Below are positions 50,637 through 59,660 of a DNA stretch of 64,000 bases, in pieces. The position numbers were made by a program, and so were the translations under genes. Position 1 is the stretch's first letter, and each line of letters opens with the position of its first letter. The stretch is taken from the NCBI GenBank assembly GCA_947626945.1, contig CANQUC010000006.1:1-64000 (forward strand), in the 5' to 3' direction. This DNA is from an uncultured Lachnospiraceae bacterium. Lineage in GTDB: Bacteria; Bacillota; Clostridia; Lachnospirales; Lachnospiraceae. The notes under the pieces were generated by a model, which searched no databases, was not told where the DNA came from, and saw only the letters and a list, made by a program, of their open reading frames with translations.

Positions 50637-51959
50637 TTAAGATTCTTTTCTCTCCCGTATGATAAACTTCAGGGGCGTTCCCCGAAATCCAAAGGTATCC
50701 CGGATCCGATTCTCCAGGTACCTTGTATAAGAAAAGTGCATCAATTCCTTATCGTTGACAAAGATTACAAACGTAGGCGGTTTTACGGAAACCTGAGTAA
50801 TGTAAAAGATCTTCAGCCGTTTTCCCTTATCGGAGGGAGGCTGCTGCAGGGCAACCGCCTCGGAAACGATCTCATTGAGCACCCCTGTGGCAATCCGCAT
50901 GGAATGATACTGGATCACCAGATCGATCAGGTCAAACAGCTTTGGCAGCCGCTGTCCTGTCTCGGCGGAAATAAACAGCATTTCCGCATAGGGCATATAG
51001 GACAGCACGTTGCGGATCCGCTTTTCGTGCCGGTAAATGGTTTTGTCGTCTTTTTCCACCGCGTCCCATTTATTGACGGCAATGATCACCCCTTTGCCGC
51101 GCTCATGGGCAATGCCGGCAATTTTCGCGTCCTGCTCCGTGATCCCCTCCGTGGCGTCGATCACCACGACCACAATATCGGACCGGTCCACGGCCGCTAC
51201 AGTACGGATGATGCTGTAGCGCTCCAGCTCTTCCCGGACCCTGCTCTTTCTTCGAAGCCCCGCCGTGTCAATAAACACATAGGGTTTCCCATTCCAGATG
51301 ATTTCCGTGTCCACAGCGTCTCTGGTCGTTCCCGCGATATCCGATACGATCACCCGGTTTTCCCCAAGAAGCCTGTTGATGATTGAGGACTTGCCCACAT
51401 TTGGCTTGCCTACCACCGCGATCCTTGGCCGGTCATCCTCCTGATTGGATTCCTCGCTGGAGGGAAACTGTCTGGTGATAGCCTCCAGAAGCTCCCCGAT
51501 GCCAAGCTTTCCCGCCGCGGAAATCGGAATGGGATCTCCGATCCCCAGATTGTAAAATTCGTACACATCCGCCATCTGCTTCTGAAAGCTGTCTACCTTG
51601 TTGACCGCCAGCACAACCGGCTTTTGAGAACGGCGGAGCAGATCCGCCACCTTGGCGTCGGAATCCACAAGGCCCTGGCGCACATCGGTCATAAACACGA
51701 TCACATCCGCGGTATCAATGGCAATCTGAGCCTGTTCCCGCATCTGTGACAAAATGACATCGCTGCTGTCCGGCTCGATTCCGCCGGTATCCACAAGGGT
51801 AAATACCATATTCAGCCAGGTCACGTCCGCGTAAATCCGGTCTCTGGTGACTCCCGGCGTATCTTTTACAATTGAGATCTGCTGCCCCGCCAGCCCGTTG
51901 AACAAGGTGGATTTTCCCACATTTGGACGGCCTACGATGGCTACGATAGGTTTGCTCAT
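50637..51959 (-). CDS. der: Ribosome-assembly GTPase Der (EngA)
   Basis: Two GTPase domains and a KH-like C-terminal domain, needed for 50S assembly. 440 residues. Walker A: GRPNVGKST near 9 and GKPNVGKSS near 183; DTPGVT and DTAG motifs, NKVD and NKWD. It starts after the DUF512 gene and follows its order in clostridia. Confidence 0.97.
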   Translation of the reverse strand: MSKPIVAIVGRPNVGKSTLFNGLAGQQISIVKDTPGVTRDRIYADVTWLNMVFTLVDTGGIEPDSSDVILSQMREQAQIAIDTADVIVFMTDVRQGLVDSDAKVADLLRRSQKPVVLAVNKVDSFQKQMADVYEFYNLGIGDPIPISAAGKLGIGELLEAITRQFPSSEESNQEDDRPRIAVVGKPNVGKSSIINRLLGENRVIVSDIAGTTRDAVDTEIIWNGKPYVFIDTAGLRRKSRVREELERYSIIRTVAAVDRSDIVVVVIDATEGITEQDAKIAGIAHERGKGVIIAVNKWDAVEKDDKTIYRHEKRIRNVLSYMPYAEMLFISAETGQRLPKLFDLIDLVIQYHSMRIATGVLNEIVSEAVALQQPPSDKGKRLKIFYITQVSVKPPTFVIFVNDKELMHFSYTRYLENRIRDTFGFRGTPLKFIIRERKES

Positions 51960-51965
51960 AACTGG

Positions 51966-53312
51966 TTACCTTTCCCCTAAGATGGCGTCAATAAACGCCT
52001 TTCCATTTAATTCTACAATTTCTACGGGAACTTGTAAAGCATTTTTCAGTTCCTGAAGCGTCACATCGTCCAGAAAGCAGTCTCCCTCCGCACGCAGCAT
52101 ATTGGAGGGAAGCAGCAGCCGCTGCCCCAGAGGTTTTCCTGTCAGCTGCCTGATCAGATCCTGTCCGGTAATCAGACCGGCAACCGTAATCCGCTCTCCA
52201 AAAAAATCATTGGTAATCTCATATAGTGATACCTGCACATCCGGCCTTGCCTGGCGGAGCCTTTCCAGAAGCTTCCTGATTACCGGGTAGGCAAGCCTGC
52301 CTGTGGCAATGGACAACCTGCTGTCTGATTCCCCGGTTTTTCCTTTGGAAACCCCTTTGTTCAGCCCGGAAAGCGCCTGGTCAAATTCCGTGAGAAAGGA
52401 GCGCATCATTCCTACGCCGTTTTCAATCTGCAGATAGCCGTCGTATGTTTCCTCCGGCGGAAAATCCTGTCCGGCCATCAGATACCACTCGTCTGAGGCA
52501 TGGACAAAATGTGTTCCCCATTTCTCAAATATTTTTTCCTGCCACCGGCGGATCTGCTCCAGCACCTGCAGGGCGTCCTCCTTTTCAAAGGGCTCCAGCG
52601 GATACAGCCCCTCCCGATGGCGGGTCAGGCCTACCGGCACTACGGATACGCTTTTCAAATGAGGCAGATATCCGGAAAGATCCGAGATGGTGCGTTCCAG
52701 CTCCGCTCCGTCGTTGATTCCCCTGCAGAGTACGATCTGCCCGTTCATTTTGGTGCCCGCGTCAAAGAGCATATCCACTTTTTTCAGCGCCTCTCCCGCG
52801 AAACGGTTGTTCAGCATTTTGCACCGAAGCCGCGGATTGGTGGTGTGAAATGAAATATTGATGGGTTCCAGCCTGTAACGGATGATCCGGCGGATATCAT
52901 CATCGGTCATATTGGTCAGCGTCACATAATTGCCCTGAAGAAACGACAGCCGGGAATCGTCATCCTTAAAATACAGCGTCTTACGCATTCCTTTCGGCAT
53001 CTGATCGATAAAGCAGAAAATACACCGGTTTTTGCAGGAACGGTACTCATCCATCAGAGAATTCTCAAAAGTGACGCCAAGGGTCTCGTCTTCTTCCTTT
53101 TCCACTTCAAGAAGCCATTCTTCCCCATTCTTCTTTTTTACAAGGACTTCAAGGAACGTGTCCTCCGAAAGATAATGATAGTCAAAAACATCCTCAATTT
53201 TTTTGCCGTTAATGGCCACAAGCACATCTCCCGGCTCCAGCTCCAGTTCCTGGGCGATACTGCCGGGAGCAACGCTGCTGATCACATGCTCATGTTGTTT
53301 TCTCTTACTCAT
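51966..53312 (-). CDS. DUF512 radical SAM protein with PDZ-like N-terminus
   Basis: A 448-residue protein of unknown function found in many clostridia next to der. Residues ~10-70 resemble a PDZ domain (ISSVAPGSIAQELELEPGD); CKNRCIFCFIDQMPKGMRKTL near residue 92 has a CxxxCxxC cluster motif; the rest matches DUF512. Overlaps pgeF by eight bases. AAAGGAG precedes the ATG. Confidence 0.9.
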   Translation of the reverse strand: MSKRKQHEHVISSVAPGSIAQELELEPGDVLVAINGKKIEDVFDYHYLSEDTFLEVLVKKKNGEEWLLEVEKEEDETLGVTFENSLMDEYRSCKNRCIFCFIDQMPKGMRKTLYFKDDDSRLSFLQGNYVTLTNMTDDDIRRIIRYRLEPINISFHTTNPRLRCKMLNNRFAGEALKKVDMLFDAGTKMNGQIVLCRGINDGAELERTISDLSGYLPHLKSVSVVPVGLTRHREGLYPLEPFEKEDALQVLEQIRRWQEKIFEKWGTHFVHASDEWYLMAGQDFPPEETYDGYLQIENGVGMMRSFLTEFDQALSGLNKGVSKGKTGESDSRLSIATGRLAYPVIRKLLERLRQARPDVQVSLYEITNDFFGERITVAGLITGQDLIRQLTGKPLGQRLLLPSNMLRAEGDCFLDDVTLQELKNALQVPVEIVELNGKAFIDAILGER

Positions 53313-54165
53313 GTTCCTGCTCCTTTAAGGATAAAAACGCCGCCAGGGCGCCTCTCTTCCCATGACTGGCCCTGTGGGAATGGAGTACGGAAGCGTTGCA
53401 GCAGGTGCAAAGATCCGTCACCTGCAGCTTCTCTGGCAAAATTCCCGCCATCAGAAGCACCTCTTCATTTGCTTTCCAAAGATCCAGCTGATATTTTCCG
53501 CCGCCTTTTTCCACAAACAATGCAGAATGGCATTCCTCTGGAAAGGCCTCCCGAAAACGCCGGATCACATCCTCGCTGACTTCATAACAATCCCGGCAGA
53601 CAGAAGGCCCGATGGCCGCGTATACATCCTCAGGCCGGGTTCCAAAGGCTTTTTTCATAGTCTCAAGAGTGACCTTTCCCATATGGGCCACGGTGCCCCT
53701 CCATCCGGAATGGGAAAGGCCAATGGCACTGTGGACCGGATCCACAAAATACAGCGGCACGCAGTCGGCGTAAGTAGTCACCAAAACAGCTCCCGGCACA
53801 TTGGTCACCAGGCCGTCCACATCCGTGTAGCCTCTTTCTCTGTCATAGCCCTTTCCCAGATCCTCCTCTGTCACCACCCGCACATTGGTGGTATGCGTCT
53901 GCTGTGACATCACGATCTTTTGGGGATCCGCTCCTATGGCAGTCACAAACCGCCGCAGATTTTCCTTTACATTGGCGGGATCGTCTCCCTGCCCATAGCT
54001 GAAATTCAGTTCTCCCAGATATCCGGGGCTGACGCCTCCAAGGCGTGTGGAAAAACCCTGGCGCACAATACCGGTCTGCTCAAGCAGCGGAAACACCAGA
54101 TAGGGAATCCCCTGATTTTCTCTTAATTCCAGCACATCTTTTTCATATTTTCTGTTCAGTTTCAT
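53305..54165 (-). CDS. pgeF: Peptidoglycan editing factor PgeF (laccase-domain)
   Basis: Cytoplasmic enzyme of the YfiH/PgeF family (known to remove L-Ser wrongly placed in peptidoglycan precursors in E. coli). 286 residues. Metal site: CADCVPLYF near residue 135, LSHSGWRGTVA near 152 and CTCCNASVLHSHR near the end. The N-terminus is a normal start for the family. Confidence 0.9.
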   Translation of the reverse strand: MKLNRKYEKDVLELRENQGIPYLVFPLLEQTGIVRQGFSTRLGGVSPGYLGELNFSYGQGDDPANVKENLRRFVTAIGADPQKIVMSQQTHTTNVRVVTEEDLGKGYDRERGYTDVDGLVTNVPGAVLVTTYADCVPLYFVDPVHSAIGLSHSGWRGTVAHMGKVTLETMKKAFGTRPEDVYAAIGPSVCRDCYEVSEDVIRRFREAFPEECHSALFVEKGGGKYQLDLWKANEEVLLMAGILPEKLQVTDLCTCCNASVLHSHRASHGKRGALAAFLSLKEQEHE

Positions 54166-54168
54166 CTT

Positions 54169-54531
54169 TTACTCCCGATAGTCGAAAGCGTGGACCAGAT
54201 GCGTGACGCGCTTATTTTCCACCAGGATCACGTCAAACCGGCAGGCGGTTTTCTCCCACAGTCCCTTCTCCATCAGATAATGGAGCGCTGCCCTGCTGAT
54301 CCGCTGCTGTTTCCCTGGAGTGACCGCCTCTGTTCCGTAGCCTGTTCTGTGTCCGTTTCTGTATTTTACTTCCACAAACACGACTGTACGGTCTTCCATT
54401 GCAATGATATCGATCTCACTTTGACGGATCCGGTAATTGCGCGCTAAAATCCGGTATCCCTTTTCTCTCAGGTAATCTACCGCAAGCTGTTCATACTCCG
54501 AACCCACTTTCCGTAAATTCCTTTTTTCCAT
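54169..54531 (-). CDS. YraN-family (UPF0102) nuclease-fold protein
   Basis: A 120-residue protein with the restriction-endonuclease-like fold of UPF0102. The motif IDIIAMEDRTVVFVEVKYR near residue 45 has the typical D...ExK metal site. Cellular role unclear. It lies in the conserved rbgA-rnhB-yraN order. AAAGGAACAAT precedes the ATG. Confidence 0.9.
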   Translation of the reverse strand: MEKRNLRKVGSEYEQLAVDYLREKGYRILARNYRIRQSEIDIIAMEDRTVVFVEVKYRNGHRTGYGTEAVTPGKQQRISRAALHYLMEKGLWEKTACRFDVILVENKRVTHLVHAFDYRE

Positions 54532-54558
54532 ATTGTTCCTTTTCTGATATTATGTAAA

Positions 54559-55344
54559 CTAATTGACAAAATTCCCGATAAAGCTGCGGCGGTGGATGGG
54601 ACAGGGGCCGTACTTTTTGATGGCCGCAATGTGTTTTTCACTGCCATACCCTTTGTTTCCGGCAAAATCATATTGAGGAAACAGCGTATCATATTCCGCC
54701 ATCATCCGGTCACGGGTCACTTTAGCCACAATACTGGCCGCCGCGATGGTCAGGCTCTTCCCATCTCCATGTATGATGGGCACCTGCTTTACAGCCAGGC
54801 CTGGGATGGTCACCGCGTCGTTCAAAAGCAGATCCGGCTGTATCGGAAGCTTTGATACCGCCTCCCGCATTGCCTCGTAAGTGGCCTGCAGAATATTGAT
54901 CTCATCAATGCGTTCATGGCTGACGCAGCCAATCCCAACGCCCCTTGCACAGCTTAAAATCTCCTCATACAAGGACTCTCTTTTTGCTGCGGACAGCTTT
55001 TTGGAATCATTCACATATAAGATCCGGCAATCCCTGGGGAGCACAAGCGCGCAGGCCACAACCGGCCCCGCCAGAGGCCCTCTTCCTACCTCGTCAATGC
55101 CGCAGACCGTATGGAAAGCCTCGTATTTTCGCTCGTAAAATCTCATTTCCTCAATCCGGGCTTTTTCCCGCTCCAGGGATTCCAAAGCCTTTTCAGCCGC
55201 TGCTACAAGGGCGCAGACGCCTTTTCTTCCGTCCTTTTCATATTGACTGATAAAGCGCTGAAGATCCTGGGCCTTACAGTTTTTGTATTGCTGCCTGATC
55301 TGGCTTACGCTTTCTGTATTTTCCAATTGATCAGATCCTTTCAT
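54559..55344 (-). CDS. rnhB: Ribonuclease HII
   Basis: Removes ribonucleotides embedded in DNA. 261 residues from ATG at 55344, which lies in the last codons of rbgA (ATGA overlap); the longer frame is rejected. The first ~70 residues are a basic, helical extension seen in several Firmicutes; then GIDEVGRGPLAGPVVACA holds the catalytic Asp/Glu pair, followed by NDSKKLS. Confidence 0.95.
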   Translation of the reverse strand: MKGSDQLENTESVSQIRQQYKNCKAQDLQRFISQYEKDGRKGVCALVAAAEKALESLEREKARIEEMRFYERKYEAFHTVCGIDEVGRGPLAGPVVACALVLPRDCRILYVNDSKKLSAAKRESLYEEILSCARGVGIGCVSHERIDEINILQATYEAMREAVSKLPIQPDLLLNDAVTIPGLAVKQVPIIHGDGKSLTIAAASIVAKVTRDRMMAEYDTLFPQYDFAGNKGYGSEKHIAAIKKYGPCPIHRRSFIGNFVN

Positions 55345-56207
55345 GGCAGTTCCAAAGTGATCCTGCCGATTCTTCCGTTTCTGAAATCGTCCAGCAAAAG
55401 CTGGGCCGCTTTCTGATGGTCTGCCTCTCCGCCTTTCTGCAGGCATCCCCGCTTTCCGGCAATTTCATCCAGCACAGCTATGGGGTCTGATTTTTCCCCG
55501 GACGCCTTTTTTTGCAGGCTGTCCGTCAAACCGTATTTTGTTGTCAAAACTCCCGGATAATCCTGTTCCAGAAAAACAATCAGCTCTGCGGCAAGCTCTT
55601 CCAGATTCAAGAGTTCATCGTTCATGGAACCGATCAGCGCCAGATTTCTGCCTGTTCTCTGATCTTCAAACTTGGGCCACAAAATACCGGGCGTATCCAG
55701 AAGCTCTACATTTTTATTGAGACGGATCCATTGCTTGCCCCTGGTGACGCCGGGACGGTTGCCGGTTTTGGCGCAGGCCTTTCCCGCAAAGCTGTTGATA
55801 AACGTAGATTTTCCCACATTTGGGATCCCTACCACCATGGCCCGTACAGGCCGGTTTAAAATCCCGCGCTTTCTGTCCCGCTCAATCTTTTCTCTGCAGG
55901 CTTCCATGACAGCCCCATGTATGGCTTTCATGCCCGCGCCGCTTCTGGAATTTACAGAGACCACAAAGCAGCCCTGCTCTTTGAAATAAGCTTCCCACAG
56001 GCCGTTTTTCGCTTCATCCGCAAGATCCGCCTTGTTTAACAGGATCAGCCGGGCCTTTTGCCTTCCCATACTGTCAATGTCCGGATTTCTGGAGCTTATG
56101 GGGATTCTGGCGTCTACCAGCTCGATCAGCAGATCGATCAGCTTTATGTCCTCCTGCATCATCCGTTTTGCCTTGGTCATATGACCCGGATACCATTGAT
56201 ACTGCAT
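55341..56207 (-). CDS. rbgA: Ribosome biogenesis GTPase RbgA (YlqF)
   Basis: Circularly permuted GTPase for late 50S assembly. 288 residues. NKADLAD (G4) near residue 58 precedes GIPNVGKSTFINS (G1) near residue 127, as expected for the permuted order; DTPGILWP is G3. The C-terminal part resembles the RbgA ANTAR-like domain. CAGGTGAAAAA precedes the ATG. Confidence 0.95.
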   Translation of the reverse strand: MQYQWYPGHMTKAKRMMQEDIKLIDLLIELVDARIPISSRNPDIDSMGRQKARLILLNKADLADEAKNGLWEAYFKEQGCFVVSVNSRSGAGMKAIHGAVMEACREKIERDRKRGILNRPVRAMVVGIPNVGKSTFINSFAGKACAKTGNRPGVTRGKQWIRLNKNVELLDTPGILWPKFEDQRTGRNLALIGSMNDELLNLEELAAELIVFLEQDYPGVLTTKYGLTDSLQKKASGEKSDPIAVLDEIAGKRGCLQKGGEADHQKAAQLLLDDFRNGRIGRITLELP

Positions 56208-56238
56208 TTTTTCACCTGCTTTTGTTGTCGCTGCGTTT

Positions 56239-56244
56239 ATTATA
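56239..56244 (-). promoter_or_regulatory. Extended -10 promoter of the rbgA unit
   Basis: TGTTATAAT on the minus strand 30 bases before rbgA, with weak GTGAAA upstream as a possible -35. Confidence 0.5.
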
Positions 56245-56311
56245 ACATAACCTCAGGGGGATTTCACCTGTTTTTGCGTTTCCCGGTCCGCTTTCAAAAC
56301 AGCGGGAAACC

Positions 56312-56349
56312 AAAAAGAAAAAGACATATCGCATAGCCTGCAACATGCC
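56312..56349 (-). terminator. Terminator of rplS
   Basis: An 11-base stem with G-U pairs (GGCATGTTGCA with TGCGATATGTC), five-base loop, followed by TTTTTCTTTTT on the minus strand. Confidence 0.7.
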
Positions 56350-56367
56350 TTTTGCTTAGGATCCTGA

Positions 56368-56715
56368 TTATTTTACAAGTTCTTTTACTTTTGCTTTCTT
56401 TCCTACCCGGTTTCTCAGATAGTTCAGCTTTGCGCGGCGAACCTTTCCGCGGCGGATCACTTCCACCTTTTCCACATTGGGAGAATGCAGCGGCCACGTT
56501 TTTTCCACACCGATTCCGTTGGAAGTTTTTCTCACGGTAAAGGTAGTGCGGTTGCCGCCGTTCTGAATCTTTAACACAGTGCCCTCAAATACCTGGATTC
56601 TCTCCCGGTTTCCCTCTTTTACCTTGCCGTATACTTTTACGGTATCACCGGTATGAAATACAGGGGGATTTTCCTTGCACTGCTCTGCTTCGATTTTTTT
56701 AATAATCTCGTTCAT
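56368..56715 (-). CDS. rplS: Ribosomal protein L19
   Basis: 115-residue large-subunit protein at the 30S-50S interface. Sequence features: [23 protein letters not shown] and the later [23 protein letters not shown] nine bases before the ATG. It has its own promoter and terminator, separate from trmD, which is 2.1 kb upstream. Confidence 0.97.
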   Translation of the reverse strand: MNEIIKKIEAEQCKENPPVFHTGDTVKVYGKVKEGNRERIQVFEGTVLKIQNGGNRTTFTVRKTSNGIGVEKTWPLHSPNVEKVEVIRRGKVRRAKLNYLRNRVGKKAKVKELVK

Positions 56716-56811
56716 TTGCTGTGACCTCCTTCATATTTGGATGTTCTTAATACAGGCATGAACCATGCACAAATGTAACAGAGGACCATCTTCTTCGTCT
56801 CACAGAGTTAA

Positions 56812-56840
56812 ACTATATCATACAAATCCGTAAAATGCAA
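56812..56840 (-). promoter_or_regulatory. Promoter of rplS
   Basis: TTGCAT (56835-56840) and TATAGT (56812-56817), minus strand, 17 bases apart, with TGA before the -10. About 95 bases upstream of the rplS start. Confidence 0.7.
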
Positions 56841-56862
56841 GCATTTTTCCGGAATTTGTTCA

Positions 56863-57219
56863 TCAGACTCTCCTGCTGCAGGAGACCAGAATATATTCCT
56901 GATTGCTGGCGCTGACACACACATCATAAATATATTCTTTTTCCATCCCATACCGGTTTCGGGTATCCACATGGACCTCAACCTGATAGCTGTCATTTCC
57001 AAGATCCAGCACATAACTTTCCTCATATTCCGGGAAAGAAACCGGCGAATCCCTCAAATCTTGTTTTACAATGTTTGTGGAAAAATCATAAACACGCTCT
57101 TTTGTGGACTTTTTTCCGAATCCGGGGCCTTTCACCTGATAGATTCCAGCCGCGATCAGAACAGCCAGCAAAACGGCCAGACAGATCCATAGGTTTTTCC
57201 GACTCTTTTCCAATGCCAT
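56863..57219 (-). CDS. Membrane-anchored hypothetical protein
   Basis: 118 residues from ATG 57219 with GAGGGA before it. One membrane helix near residues 10-28 (LWICLAVLLAVLIAAGIYQV) and an exterior region with Tyr/Val-rich beta-like segments (YEESYVLDLGNDSYQVEVHV). No family recognised. Between a tRNA gene and rplS. Confidence 0.65.
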   Translation of the reverse strand: MALEKSRKNLWICLAVLLAVLIAAGIYQVKGPGFGKKSTKERVYDFSTNIVKQDLRDSPVSFPEYEESYVLDLGNDSYQVEVHVDTRNRYGMEKEYIYDVCVSASNQEYILVSCSRRV

Positions 57220-57290
57220 TCCCTCTTTTCTTTCCCTCAAACAGTTATCAGATTGGTTTGCCGATTGGTTTTGATTTTAAAATATGAAAA

Positions 57291-57321
57291 GGGGGTGTTG
57301 CAAAATTTTGCAACAGCCCCT
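57291..57321 (-). terminator. Terminator after tRNA-Gly
   Basis: GGGG-TGTTGCAAAA pairs with TTTTGCAACA-CCCC (57292-57320), followed by TTTTC on the minus strand; a strong hairpin. Confidence 0.8.
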
Positions 57322-57326
57322 TTAAA

Positions 57327-57397
57327 AGCAGATAACGGGAATCGAACCCGCCTCCCCAGCTTGGGAAGCTGGTGTTCTACCAATGAACTATATCTGC
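57327..57397 (-). tRNA. tRNA-Gly (CCC)
   Basis: 71-nt cloverleaf without encoded CCA. Acceptor GCAGATA/TATCTGC, D stem GTTC/GAAC, anticodon stem CCAGC/GCTGG with loop TTCCCAA (anticodon CCC, reads GGG), T stem GCGGG/CCCGT with TTCGATT loop, discriminator T. It is flanked by a promoter and a terminator, so it is transcribed alone. Confidence 0.95.
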
Positions 57398-57406
57398 ACT
57401 GTTGCT

Positions 57407-57435
57407 ATAATATCACAAATCTGTTGAAAAGTCCA
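57407..57435 (-). promoter_or_regulatory. Promoter of tRNA-Gly
   Basis: TGGACT (57430-57435) and TATTAT (57407-57412), minus strand, 17 bases apart; transcription would begin a few bases before the tRNA. Confidence 0.6.
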
Positions 57436-57455
57436 CTGATTTCTTTGATCTTTTC

Positions 57456-58157
57456 TCAGATTCTTTTTGGCATCAGCCCCAAAAGATTTTCCGCGGACAG
57501 TCCCAGCATGGGCGCGGCCTTTCGGATCCATTCCATGGCGATCAGTCCGTGTCCGTTTTCCGTGGGATGCACCCCGTCCCAGGACCAGTATTCCGGATCC
57601 GTTTCCCGGCATTTTTCATCAAAGACCTGCTGAAGAGGAACAAATGTGGCGTCAAACTCCCCGCACAGCGCCCTTACCGCCTGTCCGTAGCTTTCCATGG
57701 CTTTCCGCCAGGGCTCATATTCCTCTTTCAGACGCCCCGCGCTGCAGACAAAAGGCTCCATCAGAATCAGCCTGCAGTTTGGAAGCCGGTCTTTCACCTC
57801 AGAAAGCATCATCTGGTAAAGGGCCTGATATTTTTTTACAGGCGTGGCTTTCATGCCGTTAGACGCTCCCGGTCCGTCATTGACTCCCACCAGAATGCTC
57901 AGAATGTCCGGCTTTAGCGGATACAGATCTGTCTCACAGCGGCCATACAGGTCGATGATCCGGTTTCCGGATATTCCACGGTTCCGAAATCGAAGCTGTG
58001 CCTGGGGATAACAGGCGCCCAGCAGACCGTTGACAATGTAGGCATAGCTGTGCCCCATCTGATGATTCAGATCCCATTCCTGTTCTTTTTTCTTATAACG
58101 GTTTCCGTCTGTAATGCTGTCTCCTGTAAATAAGATCACAGTCTCTTTTTTTTCCAT
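57456..58157 (-). CDS. SGNH/GDSL-family hydrolase
   Basis: 233-residue esterase/lipase-like protein of the GDSL family. The nucleophile block GDSITDGNR is at residues 12-20; GISGNRIIDL and GVNDG supply blocks II and III; HPTENGHGL near residue 197 is block V with the catalytic Asp/His region. No signal peptide is seen, so it is probably cytoplasmic. The substrate is unknown; deacetylation of sugars or lipids is typical. Confidence 0.85.
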   Translation of the reverse strand: MEKKETVILFTGDSITDGNRYKKKEQEWDLNHQMGHSYAYIVNGLLGACYPQAQLRFRNRGISGNRIIDLYGRCETDLYPLKPDILSILVGVNDGPGASNGMKATPVKKYQALYQMMLSEVKDRLPNCRLILMEPFVCSAGRLKEEYEPWRKAMESYGQAVRALCGEFDATFVPLQQVFDEKCRETDPEYWSWDGVHPTENGHGLIAMEWIRKAAPMLGLSAENLLGLMPKRI

Positions 58158-58333
58158 GATTTCCCGGTCCTTCCGTGGTTTTTCTCTTCGTGGTTTTTCT
58201 GTTGTTGATGATACATCCGTTTCTGATCCGTGGCAATCACCGGCTTGTCAGGTCCGGTTTTCACAGCTTTTTTTGATTTCCGGTTGCGGACGGCAAAGAA
58301 TACACATATACTAGTAAAAAACGGAGTTTTTCT

Positions 58334-58819
58334 ATGGATTCGATTCTTTTTCTCCCTGTTTACGGAATCATACAGAGCATCCGGCCTTTTCCGGACAATG
58401 ACGGCAGCTGCTGCAGTCAGATTGCCGCTGTCCGCACAGAAAACGGGATCGTCAATCTCATCATCGGTCCCGATACCTATGTAGTGGACGGCGTACATCT
58501 GAGCCGTGGAATGCGGATTGCCGCGTTTTATGACGGAAACGCGCCTGCTCCCCTGATCTTTCCGCCTCAGTTTCAGGCGGTGGCCGTTACCCAGTACCGT
58601 CCTCAGGAAACAGTAGTCATGGGTTACTTTGACGATGAGCTGACTGGCACGGAGCTTTCCTTAAAGCTGAACATCGGTCCCCGTACCCTGATCCGTACCA
58701 ATAACGGTCAAAGCTTTCACTGCAGCCTGGAAAACCGTATTCTCCTTGTCTACTACACAAACACCACCCGAAGCATCCCGCCTCAGACAACGCCCCGAAA
58801 AGTCATCGTCTGGTGCTGA
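58334..58819 (+). CDS. Conserved protein of unknown function
   Basis: 161 residues, no membrane segment. The composition is rich in Ile, Val, Pro and Thr with beta-like runs; NGIVNLIIGPDTYVVDGVHL and RSIPPQTTPRKVIVWC at the C-terminus are distinctive and I have seen similar proteins in sporulating Firmicutes, though I cannot name the family with certainty. CGGAG lies about nine bases before the ATG. A CATATACTA element upstream (58305-58313) resembles a late-sporulation -10 but has no good -35. The gene is divergent from the GDSL gene and convergent to trmD. Confidence 0.65.
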   Translation: MDSILFLPVYGIIQSIRPFPDNDGSCCSQIAAVRTENGIVNLIIGPDTYVVDGVHLSRGMRIAAFYDGNAPAPLIFPPQFQAVAVTQYRPQETVVMGYFDDELTGTELSLKLNIGPRTLIRTNNGQSFHCSLENRILLVYYTNTTRSIPPQTTPRKVIVWC

Positions 58820-58862
58820 AGACACGGCAAACAGCTGAAAACGACCTCCAAAGGACTGCTTT

Positions 58863-59618
58863 TCACGGGGCCTTTTGGGGGTCGCAGGTGTTTTGCAAGG
58901 TCTCCTTTGCCAGAATCCGTTCCTCTTCTGTCAATTCCGCGTTCTTCAGCAGATCCGGTCTTCTCTGGGCCGTGCGGATCACCGACTGGGCTCTCCGCCA
59001 TTTTTCAATATTGGCATGGTGTCCGGACAAGAGCACCGGCGGAACCGCTTTCTCATGCCATACCTCCGGGCGGCTGTACTGGGGATATTCCAGCAAAGCG
59101 CCCTCAAAGGATTCAAACTGGGCGGATTCTTCATTGCTCAGCACCCCCGGCACCATTCTGGACACGGCGTCGATCATGACCATTGCCGGAAGCTCTCCGC
59201 CGGTAAGCACATAATCTCCAATGGACACATAATCGGTGACGATCTCCTCCAGTACCCGCTCGTCGATCCCCTCATAATGACCGCAGAGAAATACCAGATT
59301 CTGTTCCTTTGCAAATTCCTTTGCCATCTGCTGATTGAACACCTTTCCCTGAGGCGTCAGATACACCACTCTCGGACGGCTGCCCACAGCTTTTTCCACC
59401 GCTTCATACGCGCCGTACACCGGCTGGGCGCGCATCAGCATTCCCGCGCCGCCGCCGTAGGTATAATCATCTACCCGCAGGTGCTTGTTATCGGCGTAAT
59501 CCCGAATGTTTACCGCCTCAAAAGACAGATAGCCGTTTTTTTCCGCCCGGCCCAGTATACTGGTGCGAAGGCCATTCATGACCATCTCGGGAAACAGAGT
59601 CAGTATATAAAATTTCAT
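58863..59618 (-). CDS. trmD: tRNA (guanine-37-N1) methyltransferase
   Basis: Makes m1G37 in tRNAs with a G36. SPOUT fold with a trefoil knot; 251 residues. MKFYILTLFPEMV at the start; LCGHYEGIDERVLEE and IGDYVLTGGELPA form the SAM knot. GGAGGGC precedes the ATG. Downstream of rimM as in most bacteria. Confidence 0.97.
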   Translation of the reverse strand: MKFYILTLFPEMVMNGLRTSILGRAEKNGYLSFEAVNIRDYADNKHLRVDDYTYGGGAGMLMRAQPVYGAYEAVEKAVGSRPRVVYLTPQGKVFNQQMAKEFAKEQNLVFLCGHYEGIDERVLEEIVTDYVSIGDYVLTGGELPAMVMIDAVSRMVPGVLSNEESAQFESFEGALLEYPQYSRPEVWHEKAVPPVLLSGHHANIEKWRRAQSVIRTAQRRPDLLKNAELTEEERILAKETLQNTCDPQKAP

Positions 59619-59660
59619 GAATGCCCTCCTGATTTACATAAAATATTTATGTCAACTGAT

